A DNA stretch of 64,000 bases, taken from NCBI RefSeq assembly GCF_026210795.1, contig NC_089460.1:1946501-2010500 (forward strand), in the 5' to 3' direction. The translations under genes and the position numbers were made by a program. The DNA comes from Rhizophagus irregularis. Lineage: Eukaryota > Glomeromycota > Glomeromycetes > Glomerales > Glomeraceae. Each line of letters opens with the position of its first letter. Within the stretch, counting starts at the first letter, position 1. Below are positions 1 to 13,033 of the stretch, one piece after another. The notes under the pieces were generated by a model that was not told the origin of the DNA, made no database searches, and saw only the letters and a program-made list of their open reading frames with translations.

Positions 1-423
1 CGTAAGTAAATGCATGTGTATTATACCGATTGCATTTCTTTTTCATCGTAAAATCTCTGATTTTCGAGAGAAAAAAAAAAAAAAATGTCTTTGATGCATT
101 TAACGTAAACAATCATTGTTTTTGATCCGGCATATATATACAAACAATCATGGTAAAATTAAAATTACGACATCAATTAATTAAATATATATTAGGTTTC
201 ATTCATGTTAAGAAAAAAAAATTTTTTTTTTTTTTGACTATTTTCACGAGTAAACTGATCGTTATCACTTATCAGTTATTACCAGATTAGTATAATTATT
301 AAAAATATGATGGTTAATTAGGTTAATTATAGTAATTTTAATATTACATAAGAAAAAAAAATTTTACCATTGTTTTAAAAATAAAATTTTACGTAGTATA
401 ATAAGTATAAAAATGTTTGTCGT

Positions 424-945
424 CAGATTAATGCTTAGCGCGGTAAAATTCAGATTAATACTTAGCGCGGTAAAATTCAGATTAATGCTTAGCGCGGTAA
501 AACTCAGATTGATACTTAGCGCGGTAAAATTCAGATTAATACTTAGCGCGGTAAAATTCAGATTAATACTTAGCGCGGTAAAATTCAGATTAATGCTTAG
601 TGCGATAAAACTCAGATTGATACTTAGCGCGGTAAAATTCAGATTAGTGCTTAGTGCGGGAAGTTAAGATAGATGCTTTGTGCGGTGAAATTCAGATTGA
701 AGTTTTAGTTCAGATTGCGGTAAAATGCTTTAGCGCGGTAAAATGCTTAACACGGTAGTGCGGTAAAAAAAGAAATTTCGAATTAATGCTTAATTGGGGT
801 AAAAACTCTAAAAAAGAAATTTCAAATAATTTGAAGTGCGGTAAAAACTAATTAATTCTCAATGCGGTAAAAATTTCAAAATAATTTCAGTGCGGTAAGA
901 CTCTAAAATTTAAATAATTTAAATAATTTGATTAATTAGTGCGCT
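424..945. repeat. 27-bp minisatellite with decayed flank
   Basis: About nine head-to-tail copies of a 27-bp unit with the core TTAGCGCGGTAAAA run from about 424 to 655. A degenerate tail, in which only the GTGCGGTAA core recurs at irregular spacing, continues to about 945. Because the period is a multiple of three, an open frame of 84 codons with a nine-residue repeat runs through it. There is no independent sign that this frame is a gene. The GCGCGG core stands out sharply from the surrounding A+T-rich DNA. Confidence 0.9.
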
Positions 946-1689
946 AAGACTCTAAAATTCTGAATAAGTTGATATTAAATAATTAATTTATCAATATATT
1001 TAAAAAATATATATGTATATATACTGTATGTATATATTATTAATAAACCTGAATTTTCTTCTGATTAAATTGGTTAAATTATTATGAATGATACCGAAAA
1101 TGAGCTGAATAAATTTGAAAAAAGTATAGGGAAAACTTTTTACCATGATTGAAATAATAATGAATAGATTAATATAGAGCGTTCAAAATTTTAAATATAT
1201 TGGAATACATATATTTTATTATACTATCAATAGTTTACGTGATGTGAAATGAGTCATTCGACGGGGAATCGTGGAATATCCATTACTTATATATGAAGTA
1301 TGAAAGGGTTTTTATCGGGGTTCATTTAGAGTTGATGCATATAAGCATATTGCATAATTGGAGCCAATTGGGGATTTGCCAACTGAATTTATCCATTCTA
1401 TTAATCCAAAGATGGATTCCATGCATTTACAGCTGATCTTTAGTCAGAAAATAGTATTTTCACGAGATACAACGAATATTAGTCGCGTAAATAATTTCAG
1501 ATCTTTGGACGCGTGATTATCAATTAGGTAGATACTACACGGTGGCAACTACTGTATAAGACTAATAATTGAAATTAAAAAAAATGGCTAGTGCATGGAT
1601 AAACATACAATTAGTTTAATAAAATAAAGGGATATCCTTATAACGGTAATGTGGAACTATATTGGAAATTTGGAATAGACAGAATAAAA

Positions 1690-2190
1690 ATAAATATAAA
1701 AGAAATTCGCTTAAAATTGGAAATACCATGTTATACATGTACCATGGCTGGATATATTGGAATAAATAGAATATAAAAGAATTTTATACCAGTAGATTTC
1801 TACGTCATGCAAACATGCATCTGGATGGTCTACTATGCCGAAATAAATAGAATAAATATAAAGAAATTCAAGCAATTCTTCATATATTATATTCCTATCA
1901 TACCGGTAGATTTCCAACATGACTGGATATGTTGGAATAAAAGAAATTTATACCGGGTTTGATTGTTAGATTGCTACGTCATGCAAACATGTCCACTATG
2001 TTGAAATAAATAGTAGAATAAATATAAAGAAATTCAAGCAATTCTTTATATTTAAAATTAGAAATCATATTCCTATTATACCAGTTTTGATTAACGTATA
2101 CCATAATTATATAATTATAAGTCGAATATGTCTGGATGGTCCACTATATGTTGGAATAGACAGAAATAAAATGTGAATATTTTAAAATCG
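1690..2190. repeat. diverged tandem repeat, period about 170 bp
   Basis: Shared blocks recur at an offset of roughly 165-175 bases. CGTCATGCAAACATG occurs at 1803 and 1977, and a block ending TTCAAGCAATTCTT occurs at about 1867 and 2033. Fragments of the same unit (TCTGGATGGTC, TATGTTGGAATA) continue to about 2160. Copies differ by substitutions and indels. No coding potential is visible. Confidence 0.7.
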
Positions 2191-5100
2191 GAAATACTAT
2201 GCCAACACGTACCATAATTATTAATTGATTATATGTTACCTGTTTCGGCCTGTCTATGCCTGTCTATTACAGTCTATGAACTCATCCCATTAATAATGTA
2301 ATGATCCACTCAAGCCGCATAAACTTTTTAGAACTAATAATTCCAAAAAAAAATACATCAATCATAATTATCATGTGATGACAGGCTACTTTGGTATATT
2401 ATGTAACTGTAATAAGTATCAGGCTGAAAAGAATAAATTCGCCACAATTTTGACCGTTTATTTACCTTTATTACCCCTTTCTAATTAATTATTCAAAAAA
2501 AAAGAAAAAATTTTTCAACTTAATAAATCACATGACATAATATAATTTCGCCCTGAATTAAAAATTGAATTTTTACAGCCCAAAAAAAAAAAAATTTATA
2601 ATCAACATGTAACAAAAAACTTCACACCCCCTACATACCGTTTAACCCCCACATCAAAAGACCCGGGGTATTTTATTTTCTAAGCAGAACGTGTTTGTGT
2701 CTGGTTATGTTCTCGTTGTTTTTTTGTGGGCAAAACATAAGCAAAAATTGCATCGCATCAGAGAAATTCAATAAAAATTATTCATAAACTTTATATTCCG
2801 TTTTGGATTAAAAAAAAATGTATGTATGTATTTTGTATTTTTTCCGTAAACAAATATGCAAAAAAAAAAAAATTTTTTTTTTTTTGAAAATTTTGAAAAT
2901 TCAAAAAAAACGTGGCATCATGGCTAATGACTCGTGTGTATTATAAATATTTTACTTATACCAAATATTGTATCATATCAAAAAAATAATACTAAAAAAA
3001 AAATTTATTTTATTTATTTGTTTTTTTTTTGTGATATCATTTATTAATTTCCAAATTCACGAAAGGACACGAAAAAAAAAATCAAGTTTTGTTGTTGTGG
3101 CTTAGGTTATTTTTTCTTGTTTTTCTTGTAATCTCAATTTTTTTTTAACTAAACCTTATAATGCAAATTGTTTATCAAATCAAAAACGATACAAAAAAAA
3201 TTATTAATAGTAAACATTGGTAAAGAATTTAGGAATTTAAGAAGTTTTTTTATTTTAAAAACAACAATTTTATTTTAGCCCCTTCCATTTCAAAAAACTC
3301 CCCAATCCCCATCCCCCCCAAAAATATGCGTAGTAAAAAAAAACTATATATATTATTATTATTATTATATTGATATTATATTTATTATATATTGAACTTT
3401 GAACCCCCAAACAACTTAAATTTCAAGTATATTAACTTGTCCTATTAATAATATTTCTATTTTTCTATTTTTTCTATTTTTTCTATTTTGTATGGGCGGG
3501 TTTAAATGTTAAAACAATACATTTACATTGTTATCCTTTGTCATTTCTTTTTCTCTTTAGACCAAAAAAAAAAACCTGTTTATTTTTAAAATAAGATAAA
3601 AATGTTATAGAAAAAGAACTTTTTAAAAGAAAAAAAAACGAAAACATTACATAATAATAGAGATCGATCAAAAAAAAAAAAAATTTTAAATGTCTTACAG
3701 TCTCAAGTCTCACACAATCTATCTTTTAGTACAATTCCCCCCACGCATTGGTCTCGTTATGTTTGTGTCATTTTTTGTGTTTCAATAATAATAATGTACT
3801 AAATGTACGATTATCTTTTATAATAAACAAAATTGAAATTGTTTTCTTTTTATTGATAAGACAAAAGAAGAAAAAAATTACGCCAAGAACTAACAGATTT
3901 TAAGATTTTCCAGGAATAATAAATAAATAAGATTCCTTTAGTGATACATACCATACGATAAATTATTTTTCTCTTCCGGTCTTCTCCCCCAATATTTGTT
4001 CTATTTAATTTGTCAATTCCCTATTCGTCCCCGTTATTCACCGATCAAATTAGGATTTTTTTAACGAATGTCATAATTTGGGGAACGATTTTTTTTAAAA
4101 ATATTATGACAACATGACAAATTTATTTACGTGTTACCACAAAGAGTCCATTCCGAATAAGGATGAAGTACATTTTCTTAGTGGATAACTTTATAAACTT
4201 TATCAGGATTTAAATCTTGTTCATTGTTTGCATCGCACAAATTGTTTTTTCCAAATGAATATAAAGTAAAAATTTCATGGGGGAATGACCTTTTCCGAAC
4301 TTCCTTTAGTTCAATATCTTTTTATTATCCTCAATATAAGTAAACAAATCAAAGTTAGATTAAACCCCGGTATATCATGGAAATATTCGGTAATTATGAA
4401 TTATTATCTTTTTTATAATGTAGATGAAGTCATGAGATTTTAATCTCTTTTAAAAGAAATTTCCCGGTTTTTTTTCTCTTAATAACAATGAAGAGATAAC
4501 AAAATTTTCTCTTGTTGCACTATTTTGGTATTCTATTTAACCTTCCGAAAGCGGCTATCACCGAAAATGTATACTTATTTGTTATACAGTTAACTTGTCA
4601 AATTTTTTTAGTGTCACTATGAAATCGACTGCGGAAATGTCCGTCTAATATAAGAATATAAAGTCCGATATATTATTATATTATTATATGTATATTATGT
4701 ATTATATGTGAATCAAAATAAAGATAAACGATAAAATAATAAATTTATCGATTTTAAGTTGGTTTTTATTATTATTTTTTTTTTATTTATCCAAATTTAG
4801 ATTACAATGATTTTTTATTATTAATCATTTTTCAAATTTTCTAACCAAAAAAAAAATAGAAACGAAAGGGAAATAAAAAATCCTATTTTAAATTTTACGA
4901 CTATGATTTTTTTTTTATTTTTAAATAAAAAAAAATAAAAAACGCCATGATTTTCAAAAGGCTAAATACTAAATTGTATAATTATGTCGTCATTTTTTGC
5001 TGCACATTTTTTTTTTAGCTATTTGATAATCATCTATTATTATAATCTCTCTTTTCCCTAAATCCTGAAATGGAATTTGTTGTCAAAATTTGTACTTGTT

Positions 5101-6740
5101 AATAATAATTTTCCGATATGGTAAGAATCGCGTTTTTTTTTTTATCATGAAAGAATTTTCTGCGAAAGATTTTACAATGATTACAATATTTACAATATTA
5201 CAATGGGCTCAGCAAAATAAAAATCTCCAAAAATGGATACAGAAGAATTCAGAATTGTAATGCACGCATCATAAAAAAAATATCTCATTTTTTAAAAATA
5301 AATTTGCAGACAAGTATTTTTTTTTGTTTGAGAAAAAAAAAAGACGTAATGACCTTTGAAGGGGCCATTCGTTTTTTTTTAATAGATAAACTTTAATAAT
5401 TTTTTTTTTCTGTTAAATATTAGCTAATTAAGATATATAATGAATAATAGATAAAATATATATATAAAAGAAAAATAAAATATGTAAGAATAGCCTATTT
5501 ATTAACATCTAAAGAGCAAAAAAAAAAATTAATTGAAAAAGAAAGCAAAAAAGAGCCTTTTCTATTTCCTATTTATCCCAAACAATAAAAATGATCTTTT
5601 TCTAACTGTGACAAAAGAAAACCCCAAGTAAAAAGCCAAATCGCAAAAAAAAAATGTAAAAAAGAACAAAAAAATCCCAACTTAAATAATAAGATAAAGG
5701 ACTATTTTTTCTCGAACCGATGATTCAAACTTGGTATCATACCATGTTCTTCTCTATTGCAAATGTTTTTTAAGATATCATCAATAATTAAAAGAGGACT
5801 AATTTAAAAGGACTAATTTAATCTGATATAAGAGGAATCAGATTATTAAAAGAACTACAAATTGATAAAAGAATAATATATATATATAATATAGGTCGTT
5901 AAAATAATAAAAAATATATATAATACTTCGACAAAGAACGAAAATTAAGGAAATAAAAAAAAAATTGAATTTTTTTTTTTTTTAAAAAAAATAAAATAAA
6001 ATAAAATAAAAAAAATAAAACGCATAAAAATAATAAATCTTATGTTTGTCATATTCAGATTTTGCCAATTTGATTTTGCCATAATTAAAAATACTTATAT
6101 AAAAACCTTATATAAATCATAATATAAAATTAAAGAAACCGAAGTTTTCGTTAAAGTCCATAATTTTTTTAATCCTACAAGAGGATAACATAAATTATTT
6201 CCTCAACTTCCGTTTCTTTGCGAGTAAATTCAGATGTAGTTCGTTCGTGTTTTGCCAATTTGCCAATTATAAGAAATACGAGAATGTAAATGTTTGAATT
6301 GGAACGATATCGAATCATCGTTCGGAGAATTTTCTAAGTTGGTTTGCGACTGGCGACGGGATCCATACGAGGATATATCCCTTTGCCACGTTATCGTTAA
6401 AAGATTTTAAATGAATAAAATGCGATGTGAAAAAAAAAATTTTTTTTTTTTGAAAGGTTTGAAAGGTATTAAAAATTTACAAGCAGGAGATATCTCCTAA
6501 AGGGGAATTATCTAAAGAATAAAGTCTAATGAATATGAATAGATAATATATATATATAGAAAAGAAAAAAAAATAATGTGAAGAATATTTATATGTGAGA
6601 AATATAGTTCTGAATAAGTAAAATATACTTTTTTTTTTTTGATAAGAAATTTTTTTTTTTTTTTTAAAAGGAAAACTTCCCAAAATTAAGTATTAATGAG
6701 ATAAAGAAGGGAAGGATGTGTCAAAACAAAAATCATTCAT

Positions 6741-8208
6741 TTAATCCTCATAATAAACACCAGAATCTTCAGGTCTAGTATGAACCATTACAGGTTCATC
6801 ATCTATAGGTGAAGGTGGTCTTGAAACTAATTTGTAAACAGGGTGACCATCTTTTGTTGCACCAGTTCTTTCGGCCAAAAGAACTATATCATTACACTCC
6901 AGAGTATAAAGATTTCGAACTGAATGACGTTTTTGATTTAATGTTGGTGATGACATTACTGTTAAAGATTTTCGAAGAGATGGTTGTTTTTTGAGAGTGA
7001 ATGATGTTTGACATGCTGGACTTTCCTTAAGAAGTTGACGATTATTGATAGCTAAACGAAATTGTCCAAGACCATGAATTCTTGTTTCAAGTTCTCGAAG
7101 TCGTTCCATATTATCATGTTCTCGTTTTTGTTCTTCAACATCAGCAAGAACTTCATCAAGTTTTAATTTAAGTGATACTGTTTTATCATAATCGAAACCA
7201 TCTTTATCTGTTCCTTTAAGTAAATTTGTGATAAGAAGTGGGTATTTAAGAAGACGTTGAAATGGTTTAAGAAGGTATGTGGTCAAAGGCATATTTCTGC
7301 AAGATGGAGATTTTTGTTGTTTTCGGACAAGACGACCTAATTTATCCTTCTTTCTAATAGATTCATCAAGTTCTCTTAATGCATCTTCATAATGAATAAG
7401 ATATGGTGCATAAGCTCGGAATACCCAAACATATGATAAAAGGATGTCAGAAATACTTCGAACCAATGGGAATTGGTTTTCTTGACGTTCATTTAAACAA
7501 TTACTAATGACTTCGTGAATGAATAAAAAGTATGAAATTGAATTGAAAACTTTATTCAAATTTTCTGGTACTATATGTTTGCGATGTTTTTCTTCTGCTT
7601 GTTTAATAGGATTGATAAAATATTCTTCAATTAAACGTAAATCGCGAACATACCTAAAAAAAAGAGGATAAAAAAGGAAAAAGAAAATCGTTAATCATGT
7701 GACTATAAAAAGGACAAATATGACAAATACTAAAAGGAAATTATTAGGAAAATCTTAAGGGGGAGGAAAGAAAGAGAGAGGAAAGAGAAAAAAAAAAAAA
7801 AAAAAAGCTTAAAAAGAGAATGATATAAATAAATACTTACTCATGCTCAGTTTTAATAATTTCAAAAAGTACTTCTTGACGATTTAACTCTTTTGGAGCC
7901 AAATTTGCAACAAGCTCTTCATCAACATTATCTGACCAAATTGTATTTCGACGACAATCAGTATGATGAACGATAGTTCTACGTCTTAAACTTGGACTAT
8001 TTTTCTTTTGTGTGGAAGCTAAAACGCTTTGAAGAGTAGAATCTTTTGCTGGAGCAGTTTTTGAGGTATTATGAAAAAATGGGACGTGAAATTTCTTTTT
8101 AAATGAAGATGTTGCCATTTTATCTTGTGTCGTTGTGTGTTGTTGTTCTTGAATTTGATTCTTTTTTTGTGAACTATCACGACGACGAATCGTACTTAAT
8201 AGCGGCAT
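6741..8208 (-). CDS. RhoGEF (DH domain) protein, two exons
   Basis: Predicted guanine-nucleotide exchange factor for a Rho-family GTPase, acting at the membrane or cortex in polarity or cytoskeletal signalling. Exons are 8208-7841 and 7653-6741. The intron (7654-7840) has GTAAGT and AG ends and joins a split Glu codon in frame, giving 426 residues. Residues 1-105 are basic, Ser/Gln-rich and probably disordered. A DH domain spans about 106-305: its first helix (RQEVLFEIIKTEHEYVRDL) is completed only by the splice, and the CR3 segment TYLLKPFQRLLKYPLLITNL is clear. A PH-like start follows, including LYTLECNDIVLLAERTG, but the protein ends soon after, so the PH domain is shorter than usual. The start is the first ATG in exon 1. 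The specific GTPase cannot be told from sequence. Confidence 0.88.
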
Positions 8209-8592
8209 TATTTTTAGTATTTAATTTTTCTTTTAATTATTGTTTAGGTTTTTTATAATTATTAAACGAGACCGCTAATATGGGAGTAATATTAAAAAAA
8301 AAAGAAAATTTTTTTTTTTAAAATTTTTTTGAACCATGGGAATTGGGCGTTCCTTTTATAACTGATCTTATCGTGTTCTATTATTGTTGATTTTATTGAA
8401 GCTTGTTGGTGACACAAGGATTTTTTTTTTATATTATAGGTGTAATAGTTACGATAAAAACAATTTATATTGTGTATATTAATTACTTTTTTTACTTTAT
8501 ATTTTATTTATATATATTATACTACAAGTCAGTGTGACACAAGAGGATCACCAATTATTTAAGGTTAACATAAAAAAAATTTTTTTCAATTG

Positions 8593-8613
8593 AGGGCGGC
8601 GCGCAAAACCAAT
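8593..8613. promoter_or_regulatory. G+C-rich E2F/MBF-like motif and CCAAT box upstream of RhoGEF
   Basis: About 390 bases upstream of the RhoGEF start codon is an isolated G+C-rich stretch, GAGGGCGGCGCGCAAAACC, running into a CCAAT pentamer. Read on the gene strand it contains TTTGCGCGCC, close to the E2F consensus and to MBF/SBF-type cores. It stands alone in very A+T-rich DNA. The role is inferred from the motif only. Confidence 0.3.
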
Positions 8614-11080
8614 TATTACAATTAATTATATATAAATATATATATAAATATACAAAAAAATATACATATACATATACTGTATATAAAAAAAAAATAAAAA
8701 AAAAAATAATAATAATAATTTAACTCAGTTCCATAGGAAATAAAATTTTTTTTTTTATTTTTTATTTTTTTTTTAAAAAAAATAAAATAAAATAAAATAA
8801 ATATATTTATTATTTAATCATTTTATTATCGGTTTGTAAAATTGAGTTTAGTATGTAATAAAGTGAGTAATAAGTTTTATGTGGTAAAATTACTAATTAG
8901 TTATTCTAATAATAAATAATATAATATAAGTAATAATATAAGTAATAGTTTAGTAATAGTTAGTAAAGTAGTATTTTTAATCAATGTGGATAATGTGGAT
9001 TATACAAAATATAAATAATATTAATTAAATGTTTATCTATAAATTACCGATAAAAAAAAAGTCATATATATTATATATAACATTTATTAATTATTACTCA
9101 TAATTTATTGCTCATATTGCTCATGTGAATCAATAATTGATGGATTGAATCACTCATCTACTCCCCCCTTTTGAGAGAAAGGAAAAAGTTTCGGGAAATG
9201 TCCATGTCACGTGATTATACTGTGTAAAATTTTTTATTCACTAGTAATTTTTTTTTTCGCTTGTCCCCGAATTACGAATCGGGATTTTTTTCCTACGATT
9301 TTTCTTTTTTATTTTATTCTATTTTAAAAAGAAAGACCTATCATTATCATTAGCCAATGCAATCAAATGATTATTTTTTTTTGCGGCATATTAAAAATTT
9401 AATAATCTTTTGTAATCTTTTGGAAACAAATTTTTAGCACTGCCCTACTATTTACCAAACAAATACGTCTGCTGGTTGCCACATTTTTTCATCTTTTGAC
9501 ATTGTTCTCGTGATCCTCGAGATTTTTTTAATCATCACAAATAAGCTACAACAGCTTACAACATTAATTAATAATGTTTCACTATAAACTTATTATAAAC
9601 TTAGTTATACTTTATTATACTTTTATTATACTTTTATTATACTTTACCTCTTGGCGAAAATTATTTAATAAGGAAATAATATTAACAAGAGATTTTGTAA
9701 AGTATAATACCAAAAATATATGGAACAAAGTCAAAATATCTGAAACATCAAAAAAAAGAAGAAACAACGGGCGGGAAAATCATTTCACCACCACATCACA
9801 TCACATTTAATCAAAGAGAAAATGTAATATAAAGTATTAATATTAAAAATTTTGTTATACGAATGTATTATGTATTGAAAAAAAATTTTGATACATTTTT
9901 AATACGTTTTAATACTTATTTACATATATATTACATCCCATTAATGCTTTTATATTAAAACTCTCGAAAATTACTGGTTATAGTAATACCAAAATATGCA
10001 CAAATATGCATAAAAAGAAATTTTGTTGGAAAACAATAAACAGGAACGGAGAAAGATATTATTAATAAAAGTTACATATACCTTATATACAAGTACGTCA
10101 AACATTATTATTACATAATGATGAAATCATTTGTAAACTTTTTTAAACCTTTTTAAAACCGTAATTAACGTAATTAATGTAATTATAATTCGATCGGTTT
10201 TAAAAAACAAACAAGAAACAAGAAAGAAATATTTTTTAATGAATTTAATTCCCACATTAATCAATTTTTTATCCCAAAAACAGATTTCCTTTATCTTTTT
10301 TTTTTAATTAAAAAAAAAAGTTTCTTTATCCATTTTTTTTTACGTTGTTTGTATTCTTTAATGTTTAACCGAAAATCTTTATGACCATTTTGGATACAAT
10401 ACATGCATCATGTCGCTTATTAACATTTTTTTTTTTTAATTATATTAACTCGGAATAAAAAATGTGTTAATTTTTTTTTGGAAATATAATTATGGCGTAA
10501 TTTTCTAATTTTCTCTAACAAATTAATAATACAATTAAAAATAATAAAATATTAACAATAATTATAAAACAATTATAAAAAATTATTATTATTATTTTTT
10601 TCCATATTTGAAACTATTATAATAAAAAAAAATTGTATTAATTATATTAATTTGTAATTTGTATATAAGGTTATGTATTGTCATGTAACGTATTTAATAC
10701 TTATTAGTCGGTTATTAAAAAAATAGAATTAGCCGGCTAACCCGGCTCAACTCTAATACCTTTACTTAAAAATCCCCCTTTAGAACCTAAAAAAGAAATT
10801 TTTTCATAATGGTGTGTGTTCAGAATGATTTGAACAATACTAATTACTTTGTACAACAAATGTTAAACCAAATTTAGTTATGAGATATGCACATTATCCC
10901 ATTTAGAAGAAATTCTTTTGCATTATTCATTCGATAATTAGAATGTTTTTTTTTATTCCTAATCAATGAGTGGGTAAAAGTAAAAACTATAAAGCTTTAG
11001 AAATCATATTTGTGATGCAGTGAGAAAAAAATTATTTTTTTTTTTGTCAACTTTATTTTATTTAGTTGTGTTTCAATAAA

Positions 11081-11165
11081 CAACACATAACAGCACATAT
11101 ACAACATATATAACACATATATACAACACATATACAACACATATACAACACGTATACAACACATT
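11081..11165. repeat. ACACATATACAAC microsatellite
   Basis: Imperfect tandem copies of a unit of about 13 bp, ACACATATACAAC, with length and substitution variation. No gene context. Confidence 0.85.
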
Positions 11166-12885
11166 ACAGTACTTTAAACTCTAGAACTCTCTTTTTTTTT
11201 TTTTTTTTTATTCGCTATATATTAAATATATTTATGAAGAAAATGTTATTTTTAAAGTTCGAATAATGACAAAAAGTTTATTTTAAAAAAAGAACTGGTT
11301 TTATGTGTTATTATTTATTAGGGCTAAGAAAATAAATTAGTAAAAGATTAACGTAAAATTATTATTTTTTTTTTTTTTTCTTGTGAAAAGATAATTGAAA
11401 CATTCCGGATATATATATTTGATATAATTTTTTTTCCGAATCTTCAAAAAAGTTAATTTATTATTCAATTTCATATATGGATAAATACTAGTATTACTAG
11501 TATTACATTTTTACTATTAGACTATTTTAGTTCTTATACACCTGATCTCCGGTATTTTTTTTTCATTTACTTTTTATAATGAATTAAAATGAATAAACTT
11601 TTAAACGGAAATATTTAAAAAAAAAAAAATTTTTTTTTTTACCTTCTTCTTATCGACTTCAAACGCCAAATTGCCAAGTTAATTATAATGTTCAAAACTT
11701 TATTAGCATTCATTCAATAATAATAAAAAAAAAAATGAGAAGAAGATCGTAGTTGTAAATTATTCGATTACATCGATATAATCTCAAACACAATGTTATT
11801 AAAATGAATGATATTATAGTAATATGCCATCAGAACAGAAAATGCAATGTTTGAAGTGAAGAGATTTTCTTTGAATTACTAGGCTTACGCAAACCCTCAT
11901 CACAAAAAAAAATTACAGCATGAATAATAATTGCATCATACCTTTTTATTTCACAATGAAGATTTATTTTTATATTTTTTTAGAATTATAAATTTTTTTT
12001 TTTTAAAACGCGATAATAAATTGATAATGCGAGAATGCGAGATTTTTATTTTTTTTTTATGTATGAAAAGGAGTTTATGTAGTATGAAAAAGGAGTTCAT
12101 GTAGTGTAGTAATATCAAGTCATGCTCATATATTTCATAATGATTACAATTTAATTCTATAATATTTTAACAGGGGGAACGGATACTCATTAGAGTCAAA
12201 GACCAAACCATAAACGCATTGTGTAACGTTTGAAATGGTACATATTGTTTTACATGCATATATTAAAAAAAATAAGGGTCTCAGAATTAAATCCTGCAAT
12301 AAAAGTCTTGATTAGGTCTCACCAAATTTTCAGCCTTCGCTTAAATATTTTCGACCTACAGACCTAGACCCTATCAACAAGGATTGATCTGTCAAAAGGA
12401 TCTCTTTTTTTAAAAAAGAAATAGAATTTTATTCTCTTGTTTTACTTAATAAAGTTATTTGATCTAATAATCGTTATCTATACTTTCTTTAATGCCACAA
12501 CTTTTTACTTGATAAAGAAAAATGTACTCTACGAATCATGTATAATTTTTTAAAACAGAAATCTTCTAGCGTGTAACTAAATATATGCATTAAAAGATAT
12601 ATATATTATGAAAAATATGTGTAATATGTATAATATGTAAGTATGTAATAATATATAATATGTCACCTCCTTTAATGTTATAAGATTTTATAACGATAAT
12701 GCATGAAAATATGCAATTTTTCACACCATGTGAGTTTCAATTAATACGTGGCCTATAGAAAATTCTAATTAATAATAATAATAATAAGATGATATGTTGG
12801 AACATTAGAATAGAATTCATATTTGCTTCACTTGTTTTGATTTTTGATATATATACACATTTGACTTTTATAACCGTAATTTTGT

Positions 12886-13033
12886 ACATCATATACATAT
12901 CATATACATATCATATACACATCATACACATCATATACACATTATATACACATCATATACACATTACATACACATCATATACACATAATATACACATCAT
13001 CATATACACATTATATACACATTATATATACAT
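12886..13033. repeat. CATATACACAT-type microsatellite
   Basis: Imperfect tandem array of roughly 11-13 bp units (CATATACACAT with AT or TAT spacers). It creates an 86-codon open frame rich in His, Ile and Tyr, which I regard as a by-product of the repeat. Confidence 0.85.

Larger units (their letters stand above)
1..6740. other. A+T-rich intergenic region without genes
   Basis: I see no credible coding sequence here on either strand: the few short open frames are low-complexity and lack splice or family support. The stretch is dominated by A and T homopolymers, often meeting as A-run/T-run junctions (for example near 211-235, 2868-2885 and 5958-5985). It contains the minisatellite and the diverged repeat listed separately. 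A splice-donor-like GTAAGT lies at 2-7 but no exon can be read before it. Confidence 0.7.

Noticed and set aside
2-7. GTAAGT at the left edge as a splice donor of a gene to the left
   Set aside because: Only one base precedes it, so no exon can be read. Kept as a possibility only.
413-667. 84-codon open frame of nine-residue repeats
   Set aside because: It is the 27-bp minisatellite read in one frame. There is no unique sequence, splice site or domain to support a gene.
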